Source: Dunaliella salina
Lineage: Eukaryota; Chlorophyta; Chlorophyceae; Chlamydomonadales; Dunaliellaceae
NCBI GenBank assembly: GCA_002284615.2
Contig: MU069666.1
Location: forward strand, 398,097-408,899
DNA: 10,803 nucleotides
Direction: 5' to 3'
The notes beneath the pieces were generated by a model, which had not been told where the DNA came from, did not search any database, and saw nothing but the letters and a program-made list of their open reading frames with translations. This document shows, one piece after another, positions 1 to 8,358 of this stretch. Within the stretch, counting starts at the first letter, position 1; each line of letters begins with the position of its first letter. The position numbers and the translations under genes are program-made.

Positions 1-7
1 CACACAC

Positions 8-44
<37 letters not shown>

Positions 45-105
45 CACACACACACACACACACACACATGCATGCATGCATGCATGCACACACACACACA
101 CACAA
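1..105. repeat. (CA)n microsatellite with internal (ATGC)n block
   Basis: Nearly pure CA dinucleotides with single-base slips fill most of this stretch. They are interrupted at about 68-87 by five tandem ATGC units. A purine-rich tract and a further short CA run continue to about 163. This is a simple-sequence repeat typical of eukaryotic nuclear DNA. The array meets the window edge, so its true left end is not visible. Confidence 0.97.
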
Positions 106-163
106 GAAGGAAAGAAAGGAAAAAGACTACACAGTCCACACACACACTTACATTTCACACACA

Positions 164-312
164 GACGGATGGCCGATGACCCGCCGGACCCTCATTAGCT
201 GGGCTGCTCATAGCTAGCCTTCTTTAGTGGGGCTCACTGTTAGTGCCAGTGCTAACTGTTGGGTCTTTCCTTAATGCACGCTGGTAAGTACCATCGTAGA
301 CTTGGTTTTTTA
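164..312 (+). mobile_element. 3'-end fragment of LINE-B (ORF tail plus 3' UTR)
   Basis: Codons 166-198 read R-M-A-D-D-P-P-D-P-H-stop. The same peptide, R-M-A-D-N-P-P-E-P-H-stop, ends the LINE-B reading frame on the minus strand at 5961-5993. The two differ mostly at third positions and use different stop codons (TAG and TGA). Homology continues past the stop through GGCTCAC, the core ACTGTTGGGTC (256-266), TTAATGCACGCT and GTAGACT. This is therefore a severely 5'-truncated copy, or a SINE sharing a LINE tail. It abuts the microsatellite, so no target duplication is visible. Confidence 0.7.
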
Positions 313-355
313 ACATTGCAACAACCCCAGACCTACCTTCTTCCTCTCCTCTAGA

Positions 356-1000
356 AAAAAAATATGACCGTCATATTTGTCACACGTGCAGCTGATTGCC
401 ATTTGGAATAATGAAGGAAAGCAAGTCTCTTCCTTGATAACCCAGAATGGTTCGAAGATTGAAAATATGAAATTGCGGAAGGAAAATGGTATCATAGAGC
501 GCAGTCAACAGATTGCAGAGGAACAAAACACTCCCCTCTGTTTCAAAGCATTCAGTACATGGAGGGAAAAATTTGCACTTATGCATCATGACTAGGGTGG
601 GAGATATACTAGTATATCTGAAAATTTGTTTGTATATATGAAGTATATACTTATCCCAAACTCGAGAGTTTTGACACCATTTCACAGTAAGGAGAGGTTT
701 TGGATCCCCAGCAATCCACTGTTGATGTTCATGGATAGAAATTTATTTCTATTCATTGAGCCAAAAGTGGTCAAATGAGGCATCAAGTCATCCTCACCAT
801 ATACAACCATCCGTGCAGGCTGTTCATGCCCAGAGTAAAAGTTTGTACCTCAAACCCCAAGCATTTGCTGCTGTCATTGTAAAGCTGGACACATCTGGGC
901 TCTTGCTGCACTTGTGGAGCTGGTTACAAAGGAAGGAGAATGGCATTCTAGCCCAGTGCATCCATCTACAGCTCAACTGTACCTGATTGCTCCTCCTAAT
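356..1000 (+). pseudogene. Unrecognised decayed coding region with possible SWIM-like zinc finger
   Basis: One frame is open from about 366 to a TAG at 593-595 (key residues HVQLIAIWNNEG, then a charged stretch). It continues to 1000 with only two more stops. At 866-905 it reads CCHCKAGHIWALAALVELV, which resembles the C-x-C...C-x-H-V-x-A-L pattern of SWIM zinc fingers in some transposases, but the second C-x-H pair is missing. A polypyrimidine tract ending CTAG precedes it at 336-354. Identity is unknown. A SWIM-bearing transposase remnant is a guess; chance opening is possible. Confidence 0.25.
601..652. repeat. AT-rich palindromes
   Basis: Positions 602-619 form a perfect 18-bp palindrome centred on ACTAGT, and 641-652 form a perfect 12-bp palindrome (AAGTATATACTT). 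The flank at 589-606 (CATGACTAGGGTGGGAG) resembles, on the opposite strand, the sequence at 5020-5038 next to the LINE-A insertion site. This suggests two copies of a short AT-rich repeat. No protein or RNA function is apparent. Confidence 0.5.
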
Positions 1001-1079
1001 GCCCCAAATTTGCTTTGATGTGAACTTTGATGTGAAGTCGTGCTGTTGCTTGCACAAAGGCATGCAGGCGTTTGTTGTT

Positions 1080-1235
1080 AAGGTAGAGCCTTAGGGGCGC
1101 TATGCTGTCTTACTGTATGCTTGTGTCGTGGCCCAAACGCCAGTATTTAGAGGGTATAATACTCTGGGGGTCGAACCCAGCACAAGCACTTGTCACCATT
1201 TAACCACTTTTCAACCAACCTCAACTGCACTCTTT
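1080..1235 (-). other. tRNA T-arm-like element, possible SINE head
   Basis: On the minus strand, 1160-1179 folds as a perfect T-arm: CTGGG, a seven-base loop TTCGACC, then CCCAG. This matches an RNA polymerase III B box. Upstream on that strand, about 1200-1225, TTGGTTGAAAAGTGG is a loose A-box match at a plausible spacing. The arrangement fits a tRNA-derived SINE, but no poly-A tail or target duplication could be defined and no second copy is seen here. Confidence 0.35.
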
Positions 1236-1722
1236 GCAGTTGCACCTTATTGCAACCTTCTTCGTAACATTTGTCAATGATTACTGTGCCCTGTGCTTCG
1301 TGCCATGGCTGGATCCTTCCCCTTTCAGATCCATCAACTCAGGCTGCTTGCACCGTCTGAGTGTGCTGCTTGATGATTTGAGGGGTTCACTGGTTCACTG
1401 ATGAGGCTCATGCAACCCTTGCACTTTAGAGCACATGGCGCCTCAGGGAAGCGAGCTTCCCTGGCAGCTCCTCAGAAATGATGATGTCACATCTTTGCTT
1501 GTAGTCCTTGTGCTGGGTAGACTGCTTTAGCTTTGCAAGAAGCTTGTACCATTTGTGGTGCCCAGATGTGCCTGTTTCCATTCCCAACCATTAAAGCCAA
1601 TTTCGGGGATGTTTCATAAAATTGGCAATCATCTGACGAATATTGATACCCTGAGACTCGAAATCACGCCTGAGCTCAGGAGCTCAGCGCCCTGAGTTTC
1701 TGAGTTCGAAACTAGTATAATA
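1236..1722. other. Stretch without a recognisable gene
   Basis: No convincing coding region is seen. A small minus-strand open frame (1426-1581, 51 codons, lysine-rich, containing HKWYKLLAKL and LASLRRHVL) could be chance or a fragment of a DNA-binding domain. A 12-bp palindrome (CCTGAGCTCAGG) lies at 1669-1680. TGAGTTCGAAACTAG near 1701-1715 resembles a B box. The right end runs into the AT-rich insertion site of LINE-A. Confidence 0.4.
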
Positions 1723-1746
1723 GTATACGACCCCCCATACTAGTGT
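1723..1746 (+). repeat. Left target-site duplication of LINE-A (24 bp)
   Basis: GTATACGA, six C and ATACTAGTGT form 24 bases that recur perfectly at 4967-4990. The bases just outside differ (A versus T before, T versus A after), so the match is exactly bounded. It flanks a 3220-bp interval holding one plus-strand LINE, as expected for target-primed reverse transcription. Confidence 0.8.
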
Positions 1747-2141
1747 TGATAACCTTTTCTTTAATGCACATATTGCAAATAGAAAAAAAGATTTTTGATG
1801 TACATTATGACTTTTTGTCAAGATATCCCCATCTGACCAACAACAGACAGTCTTGTTGCCCACAAATTAACAGAGCCGGAGTGCGTCTTCTAGATTTGGC
1901 TGCCAATTTTAAGCTGGTAGTCACAACAGGATACGTCAATGGGGACTCAGGACAACCAGCGTATACAGGATATGATGGCCAGTGTACTAGCACACCTGAT
2001 CATTTCCTCTGCACAAGAGACACTTTTTCACTGCTAAGTCATTCCAAGATTCAATATCCTGTATGTTTCGACCATGCTGCCCTTACCAACTGTTTTGTTA
2101 CCTTGTCCAGCTGGTTCACTGCAGTTCAACGGAGCATATAG
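1747..2141 (+). pseudogene. LINE-A endonuclease domain (APE-like), C-terminal part
   Basis: The frame encodes INRAGVRLLDLA, GYVNGDSGQPAYTGYDG, CTSTPDHFLCT and CFDHAALTNC. This spacing fits the last third of an exonuclease-endonuclease-phosphatase domain of LINEs, which nicks target DNA to start reverse transcription. DHFL corresponds to the strand carrying the R/P-x-D-(H/Y)-I/F-L motif, and FDHAAL to the conserved S-D-H-x-x-L with Ser replaced by Phe. The N-terminal metal-binding Asn and Glu motifs are absent because the element is truncated. The frame shifts near 2060-2140 before the linker. Confidence 0.7.
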
Positions 2142-2877
2142 ACAAGAGGCTTTTCCCTCCCATTCTTAATTTTCTTTTGCCAAGTCATTGTCAATATCTT
2201 TTCCTACGATGGCGACCTGAGCACGCCACTATATTTGCTCAATCCTTTCAGCACAATCATGAGAAGCGTGACCACTTCTTACATCGCATCCAGGCTCAAG
2301 ATATTGATTCGTCATACCAACTGCTCAAGTCCTGTATCATACTGGCAGCGTATGATCCCCAGGTTGGCATGACTCTTTCTCGATCATCCTAAAAATCTCC
2401 TCAACACAGCTTTCCTTCTAGGAGGCCCTTTTGGTTTGACATTGAATGTGCAGCCAAGAAGAAAGAGTTCTTACGTGCTGTAAAATCAGGGATGGCCTGG
2501 AATGCATGTCAACAACTACATCGACAATGTTAAGCACAAGCACAACGGGCAAAACGAAGATTCACACATGCACGCGCCATTACATTCCTTGACAATTTTT
2601 TAACAAAGACCCTTCTATACATTCCCTTTTGAGACAGCAACAACCTGTCAAACATACTACGCCAGTTTCCATTTCTGCATGGCAGGAACACCTGTCCAAA
2701 GTATTTACTCGATCCAATCACAATACACTTTTTCAAGGACATACTGAGACTCCTCTACCTAATGGGCACCACCACGCTTTCATTGCCCCTTCCCAATCAC
2801 ATCCTTTATTTCCTTCAGACGAAAGTCAGATGCATCAGGTTGTAGCACTACATATATCACGTCTCAATGCTACTTCA
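2142..2877 (+). pseudogene. LINE-A linker between endonuclease and RT, frame-broken
   Basis: Coding-like segments lie in different frames: RWRPEHATIFAQSF and HEKRDHFLHRIQ before 2392; RPFWFDIECAAKKKEFLRA and RAKRRFTHARAITFLDNFL at about 2423-2600; then WQEHLSKVF near 2680. Aromatic-acidic (W-F-D-I-E) and basic patches like these are usual in the EN-RT linker of LINEs, where the polyprotein contacts template RNA. At least two frameshifts and a TAA after HRQC break it. Function of the individual segments is not known. Confidence 0.6.
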
Positions 2878-3933
2878 TCACCAGGGTTTGACTCAATTCT
2901 TCCTGCCTTTCTCAAGTATGCATGCACGGTGGTGAATCAAAAAAATGGCAGAGCTTTCTAACAAACCAATGTCCTCACTTCTGTCCTTTCCAAATTTTTT
3001 CCATTTACTTTTTACTAAAGCTTCTATTCCTTCTGAGTGGAAGACTGCCAAGCTTACACCACTATACAAACAAGGCTCCATTGTGCATGCTTGTAACTAT
3101 CGTATGCTTGCTGTTAGCGAAATATTTATCGTCTATATGCTAATGTGCTTCATACTTTCTATAAGACTGGTGTGAGCAAACTCACTCATTCCTGACTCTC
3201 AGTTTGGTTTTTACCCAGGACACAGCACCTTGCATCCTCTTTTTTTCTTAGACATTTGAAGAATGCTGCACAGACGGTAAAACCACATAACTCTTCTCAA
3301 TTGTTTGCTACCTTCATTGATTTCCAGCAAGCTTGTGACTCAGTACCCAGAGATCAACTCTGGAAACATCTTCAAAATTGCCGACTAACACCTCTTTTTC
3401 TTCACGTTCTTATGGATCTATTCCACGATGATGGGTGTGTCTTAGTAGATGGAGATAAACACGCTCGAATCAAACCTACCTAAAGTGTAAAACAGGGTTG
3501 TCCCCTTTCCCCATTACTCTTCTCCTTGTATCTTAATGACATATCTCACACTTTTCATGATATTGAAGGAGCGTGTACTGGAACGCCAGATTTTACTGTC
3601 TCCCATCTTCTTTATGCGGATGATCTGTGCCTCACCTCTAATTCTCCTTCCAGCCTGCAGCAAATGCTTAATCGACTCCACACTTTTTCAAACAACCAAT
3701 TCTTATCGGTTAACACCAAAGTCAAAAAATCTGTCATAGTATGCTTTAATTCAAGAGGTAATAATTTACCCACCTTCCTACACGACAGTGAACAGATTCG
3801 TTATTCCAATCACTTCAAATATCTCGGCATGTTCTGTGATAAAAATCTAAATCTGAACAAAGCAGCGGAGGAAGCTCTCAAACCTTGCATGGCAGGCATG
3901 ACAAGGGTACGTACTTTTGCGCATCAACATTGA
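2878..3933 (+). pseudogene. LINE-A reverse transcriptase core
   Basis: Motifs appear in order: SPGFDS (2878-2895); SEWKTAKLTPLYKQGS with NYRMLAVSE (about 3035-3125, shifted frame); QFGFYPGHSTL (about 3200-3235, another frame); FIDFQQACDSVPRDQLW (3313-3363, catalytic Asp at 3319); VKQGCPLSPLLFSLYLNDI (3487-3543); and YADD (3613-3624) with both catalytic Asp. From 3256 the frame is continuous to 4614 apart from TAA at 3481-3483, just before the VKQGCPLSP motif, and TGA at 3931-3933. The protein would copy its own RNA at a nicked chromosomal site. Catalytic residues survive, but stops and frameshifts make it a pseudogene. Confidence 0.9.
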
Positions 3934-4937
3934 CTTACACATCGCCTTCATGCGTACCTTTGGCCTTTTAAAATTTATGTCATTCCTGCCGGCATGTATG
4001 CCTCACAGATTTGGGCTACATCTTATCTACAACAAGGTCATGAGATGGAAAATTGCATTCAGAAGTGGCTCTTAAGATTTTTACGCGCCATGCTGGGTGT
4101 CAGAACGTCAACACCTTCGTGGTGTGTACTGAGAGAGTGTGGAGTGGAACCCATGAAACTTAATTGGCTTAGAGCATGTGGACGCCTTTACAATAACCTC
4201 ACTCATTGCAACAGTTCCCTTCTTCATAAGGCTTTCCATGCGGATATTTTGCTCAGTCAATCCAATTCTGCATGCTGGATCTTACATTTTCTGCTTGGCA
4301 CAAACGGTCTTAAACATACTCAAACCTTCCATCAACAAATCCACGGTGGTAGACCTCTCAACCTGGGTCAGCTTGTTGTAGATTTCAGGGCTTGTCACCT
4401 TGCGTACTGGCAGCAACCAATGTTTTCGGAAGGGCAACCTCGAGACATAAACAGCAAAAAGTGCACTTACTATCACTGGTGTGCCCTTCCCACTCGGAAT
4501 GCTCACGCCACCTATTCACCTTACATCCTAACCAAGTACTTCCATTTGGATCTGCCTAAACATGCTGTCGTAGTGTTGTCCGTTTTCGGTTACAGTCCAT
4601 CAATTAAGGATTGAGCAGGCTAGCTGGAATGACGATATTTGTCGAAAATTGTGACCTTTGTGATGCTTGTGATGATGTCCAGGATGAACACCATGTCATG
4701 TTTAAATGCAATCATCCACATGTGTGTAATTTTAGAAGAAAGTATGCTTATTTGTTTTCTGGACATGTTCTATCTCTCACAACTCCTGCATCTCAGGTGA
4801 CGCCTTTTTTACCTGCTTCTCACCATGTCCATGCACATGATATGTATTGTTTCTTAAATCAAAACAACATTAAACTTTACCCTTTCTTGTTTGAACTTTT
4901 ACTTTTTTATGAACAGGCTAGCAGTCAGTCGGTTTGA
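3934..4937 (+). pseudogene. LINE-A C-terminal region with zinc finger
   Basis: The frame continues from the RT: PAGMYASQIWATSYL, FLRAMLGVRTSTPSW and CGVEPMKLNW, the usual post-RT connection region of LINEs, open to TGA at 4612-4614. A one-base shift then restores the tail. At 4650-4709 Cys, Cys, His and Cys are spaced CDLC...EHHVMFKC, a zinc-binding pattern like the zf-RVT type that follows LINE RTs and probably binds RNA or DNA. The frame stops at 4935-4937 after FYEQASSQSV, about 30 bases before the element's end. No RNase H domain is visible. Confidence 0.75.
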
Positions 4938-4966
4938 CTGGAGGCCTCCTTCTTCCTTGTAACCTT

Positions 4967-4990
4967 GTATACGACCCCCCATACTAGTGT
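4967..4990 (+). repeat. Right target-site duplication of LINE-A (24 bp)
   Basis: Perfect copy of 1723-1746. To its right an AT-rich stretch (about 4991-5020) with several TATA/ACTATAG steps resembles the sequence left of the first copy. The element therefore appears to have entered an AT-rich, partly palindromic repeat. Confidence 0.8.
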
Positions 4991-5035
4991 ATAATAAGTA
5001 TGTACTATAGTATAGACTGACCTCGCACCCTAATC

Positions 5036-5847
5036 ATGACACATACAACCTTTCCCAAGTCTGTAGCCAGCAAAAAAACTATCAGACCTAACATGCTACC
5101 ATACCTGCAACCCCTACAACCAAAGATCCCAGACTGGCGACTACAATGTCATAAACTCAAACAACAGGAATACGCAGCAGGCAGGGGCATCATTCTTCAT
5201 CCCGGAAGACATCTTCTCTTCTGAATCTATCACCTGCGCAATAAATCCTAAGGGCCATGGACCCACACACAATTAACAGAGCTCGCTGCAATTCAGGTAG
5301 CTCTTCAACAAGGGCACACTTCAGATGCGACTGACAGTTCTTCAGCACTGAATCAGATTAGAAACCAAATCCTCAAACCCATGGGCATGACAACGCATTT
5401 ACATACACCATTACTCAAAGAGATTATAACTTGCATTTGTGCTTCAGAGAGCCCTGCACATTCCTACAAAGATAAATCACACAGTGGCATCCTTGGTAAT
5501 GAAGGCGCAGATGCTCTTGCACTTCAAGCAGGTATGTTGCCTGAGGAGACTGACACCTCACTTGACCAGGCAGAAACTCCTTTCTTCCACCTCTTGGCTT
5601 GCTGCACCTGTCACGGCAAACAGCTCCTATACAGAACACTTGCCCCTGTCAAACCTCCAAGACAAACTTAAATAAACAATGCATGAAAAGCACAAATCCG
5701 GAACAGCAAACCTTGGCACTGCTGAGTGGCATTTACAGCTACCAAAATTGGCAAACCCTGCTCAGGATGTTCAACACTCACCCCACTGCAAATTCCAAAA
5801 TCAGTGATGCTTTCTGGCAGATGAAAGCTGTGACTTTTGAAAAATGA
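5036..5847 (+). pseudogene. LINE-B fragment: RNase H domain and following linker
   Basis: One frame runs from 5036 to 5671 with only two stops (5222-5224 and 5252-5254). It encodes AAGRGIILHPG, TELAAIQVAL, ATDSSSALNQIRNQIL and HSGILGNEGADALALQAG, matching strand 1, the catalytic Glu helix, the third-Asp strand (TDS) and the last Asp (GNExAD) of RNase H1-type domains found in some LINEs. The first Asp (TDGS) is not recognisable. After a frameshift, NLQDKL, the Asn-Trp-Gln motif of YQNWQTLL and KISDAFWQMK continue to 5844. The part from about 5655 is homologous to minus-strand 7150-6985. It ends abruptly where the opposing LINE-B copy begins. Confidence 0.8.
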
Positions 5848-5852
5848 AGTAA

Positions 5853-5960
5853 AAGTCTATGCAGGATAAAATTTAGCGTGCATAAAGGAAAGACCCAACA
5901 GTCAGCGCTGTCTCTGACCGTGAGCCTCACCAGTATCTAAGCTAGGAACTGGGGAGATAA
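5853..5960 (-). repeat. LINE-B 3' UTR with dispersed core repeat
   Basis: On the minus strand, after the LINE-B stop, this holds GGCTCACGGTCAG, the core GACTGTTGGGTCTTTCC, TTTATGCACGCT and CATAGACTTTTAC. It aligns along its length with 199-312 on the plus strand, and its core aligns with 9121-9203 and 10455-10535. Its outer end touches the plus-strand LINE-B fragment ending near 5847. 3' UTRs of LINEs often carry the RT recognition site, which may explain the conservation (inference). Confidence 0.7.
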
Positions 5961-7150
5961 TCAATGGGGTTCCGGTGGGTTGTCGGCCATCCGTCCAGGC
6001 GTGTGCCTCACCCTCCTGTAACCTGCCCGTTCAGTAGCCGCCAAACCTGGTTCTGTGTTGTTTGAATTGCTGACATGTGTGGCATGTTTGGTGTTTTCAA
6101 TTTTTGTTAAGGTCTCAACAGCATGAAGGTGTAGCTTGGTTGCAGTCTTTTGCCAAGAGTTTTGGGCTTTTTTCTTTGTTTAAGGCTAAGTTACAGAGGG
6201 GGTCAATAGTGCAGGGGTTGTAAATAGTTCCGGCAACTCCAATAAGGATAGTGTGTACAGTGACTCTGTTATTGCGGCGCGAACCTCAAAGCGCTTTTGT
6301 GCGTAAGTTCTCCATAGTATTTTTATGTTGATTTTGTGCAGTCAGGAGTGTTCGTCCAGGATCGGTGTCTGAGCAGAATTTCAATGAGTGTCTGTGTCTA
6401 GGGTTCATGTCCTTTGGATGGTGGGTATAGTCTCTACCTTCCAGGGGTAATACAATGATGCCATCAAGGCGACTGAGGTGTGTATGCGGTGGTTGCCTAG
6501 ATGGGAGAACCCAATGTGGAATGTTCCTCTGGACATTTTCCGAAATTTCCATGCCTAGGGAGCTGAGTCCGTCTGTGTTGCATGGAACCATTGAAACAAT
6601 GAAGGGTCCAAAGTTTCCTTTTCTGAGTGCTTCATCACAGATGCTGAGAGCTTGGTGATGACGATTTATGTTCATCCTATTGATTTGTGGGTTGGTGCAT
6701 CTAAGTAGAGTACGGGAGATGTTATCAAGAGCACCACAAAGAGGTGACGTGCTCATTTGGTGTTATGTCAATTTTACTGTTGGTGACCAATTAGTTAGGT
6801 TGTTATAGGGGTTTTTGGCTGATGATATCCCCTAAGTGATTGGTGTTGTCAAGTCAGTATATTTTACAGAACATGATCTGTGCATGACAGAGGACAGAGA
6901 GCAAGCCCAGGGGGGTTATTGAATCGTGCGGCATGCTTGCTGTTGCAGAGTGTGTCCGTTCGATACTTCATTATATTTGTCTGCTCTTTAAGAGTGACGG
7001 TTTTCATTTGTCAGAATGCATTGCTAATCTTGGAATGAACAGAGGGTTGGTGATCGGTCAATCGCTGCAAGTTTTGCCAATTTGTGTTGATGTTTGCTTC
7101 CCCCAATTTCTGCTTGTCATGCATGATTTGTTAAAGTTTGTCTTGTAGGT
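5961..7150 (-). pseudogene. LINE-B C-terminal part: zinc segment, PD-(D/E)XK-like domain, conserved tail
   Basis: From 7150 one frame reads NLQDKL-stop, NTNWQNLQ, KISNAF-stop-QMK (TGG changed to TGA), KYRTDTLCNSKHAARF and LCPLSCTDH (Cys/His at 6896-6873). Next, 6756-6286 is open: LLRCTNPQIN, RHHQALSICDEAL, IPHWVLPS, RLDGIIVLP (6472-6445) and LKFCSDTDPG (about 6384-6356). Asp in RLDG and Lys in LKF fit a PD-(D/E)XK nuclease fold, but the residue expected to be acidic before LK is Ser. VTVHTILIGVAGTIYNP follows (about 6263-6216), then after one shift LHAVETLTKIENTKH runs without a stop to RMADNPPEPH-TGA (5961-5963). Nuclease assignment is inference. Confidence 0.65.
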
Positions 7151-8358
7151 TTGGAAGGATCCAAGGTATCCCACATGATAATGAAGAGCATATGAATGTG
7201 ATCTTGGATTTCGGGGGAGATCATTCTAAGGATCTCATTCACTATGCCGTCTGGACCTGGAGATTTAATGTTACTTACGGTTTTTTGCCCATTTTAATGG
7301 CTTTGAAAGGCATTTTTATCCATGATTTTGGAGTGGAGCCAGTCTCTTTGATCCTTCCCTTCCGAGTCATCTTGTGTAATCCTTGAATTTAGAATAAATG
7401 GATCTGGCACAGGAGCAGAATGATTAGTCTATTCCCAGGTAAAATTACGTGGGGCTTCGTGTGGAAGATATTTGCCATGTTTGATATTTACTGCCTTCAT
7501 AGCCTGTGTATAACAGTTTTCACCAATCTGTGCCTGCTTGGTTGGTCTAGTTTCAATCTTACCTGTCTCTGGATCTCGGGGTGCTTGGAGACCTGTTCTT
7601 GGTTGTGCGTTTTTGTCTTTCAAAGATTTCCTCGTGTGCTTGTATGGGATTCGTGTTGATCGTTCTTTTGCATCCTTTTATGAGCAACGTTGTAGTCGTT
7701 TTTATTACGAGTTTCATCTACGTAAGTTATGGCTTGTTTAGCGCTCTCTGAGATGTCTTGTAGTTGTGGAAGAGGAGGAATGTCAAGCTGAATGCTGTTG
7801 AGTTGGGAATGGCTTTATTAAGACTCGTATTTTCCATATTTTGCTTCAGAATGGTGGAGGTGCTGTCAGTTGTGTGTCAATAGCAAGGGGAGTGAGTTGA
7901 GACTGGATGGTTCTGATCAAGGAAAGCTTCTTTTTTAGGTTGCGCCGTTTGGTGCTTATATTCCTTGGATTGTAGTGGTTGTGGTCTGAGGAGATTTTTC
8001 ATGTTGCACACTTTCAGTGCTCCTTGGTATGAAGAGTGAACGAGACAGAGATGCCTTCTGCCAGAGTTTCAACTGTATCAGTGGCCGTTTCATTGCAGAG
8101 TGTCTCAAATTTTTTGGTTTGTTTGGCAGGTGTGTTTTATAGATTATCTAAATACATAATGGAAAACATAATGGCTTCTGTACATGAATCAAGGGTTTGA
8201 AGCAATTCTTTTTCCAAGATTTGGGGGAGCCCCATGCCCTGGGTCTTGCAAGGAATGCGCAAAAGTTGTCCTGTCTGAGCCCTGAGGTAGGGCGAACAAG
8301 GACTTTCTGTGGGCTCTGACAAGTGATTTGTATTTCTGTGGAGACTAAGGGCGCTGAC
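7151..8358 (-). pseudogene. LINE-B linker and truncated RT N-terminus
   Basis: Between the endonuclease stop at 8359 and the RT start, broken frames contain LEKELLQTLDSCTEA (about 8210) and a basic stretch around 7600. At 7266-7229 the minus strand reads KSPGPDGIVNEIL, the conserved opening motif of LINE reverse transcriptases, followed by ISPEIQDHIHMLF and IMWDT. Homology then jumps, between about 7165 and 7150, to a segment that in the plus copy lies after the RNase H domain. The fingers/palm motifs and RNase H were therefore lost, probably well over 1 kb, by one internal deletion that also changed frame. Confidence 0.7.

Larger units (their letters stand above)
1747..4966 (+). mobile_element. 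LINE-A, 5'-truncated non-LTR retrotransposon
   Basis: Domain order is the C-terminal part of an APE-type endonuclease, a linker, a reverse transcriptase with all three catalytic Asp codons, a thumb/connection region and a C-terminal zinc finger. No RNase H is seen. The coding sequence begins inside the endonuclease, so the copy is 5'-truncated. It ends without a poly-A tail in a pyrimidine-rich TTCCTTGTAACCTT. Several stops and frameshifts make it inactive. The exact 24-bp flanking repeat defines its limits. Assignment to a named clade would need a tree. Confidence 0.85.

Noticed and set aside
164..5993. Inverted repeats at 164-312 and 5853-5993 as terminal inverted repeats of a 5.8-kb DNA transposon
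   Set aside because: Both copies encode the same LINE-B C-terminal peptide and 3' UTR, and further copies of the core occur at 9121 and 10455. They are LINE 3' ends in opposite orientation. No transposase was found between them.
6455..7741. Several plus-strand open frames (for example 6455-6658, 7138-7386, 7420-7659)
   Set aside because: They are antisense to the LINE-B segments whose conserved motifs (SPGPDGI, RLDGIIV, LKFCSDT) are on the minus strand.
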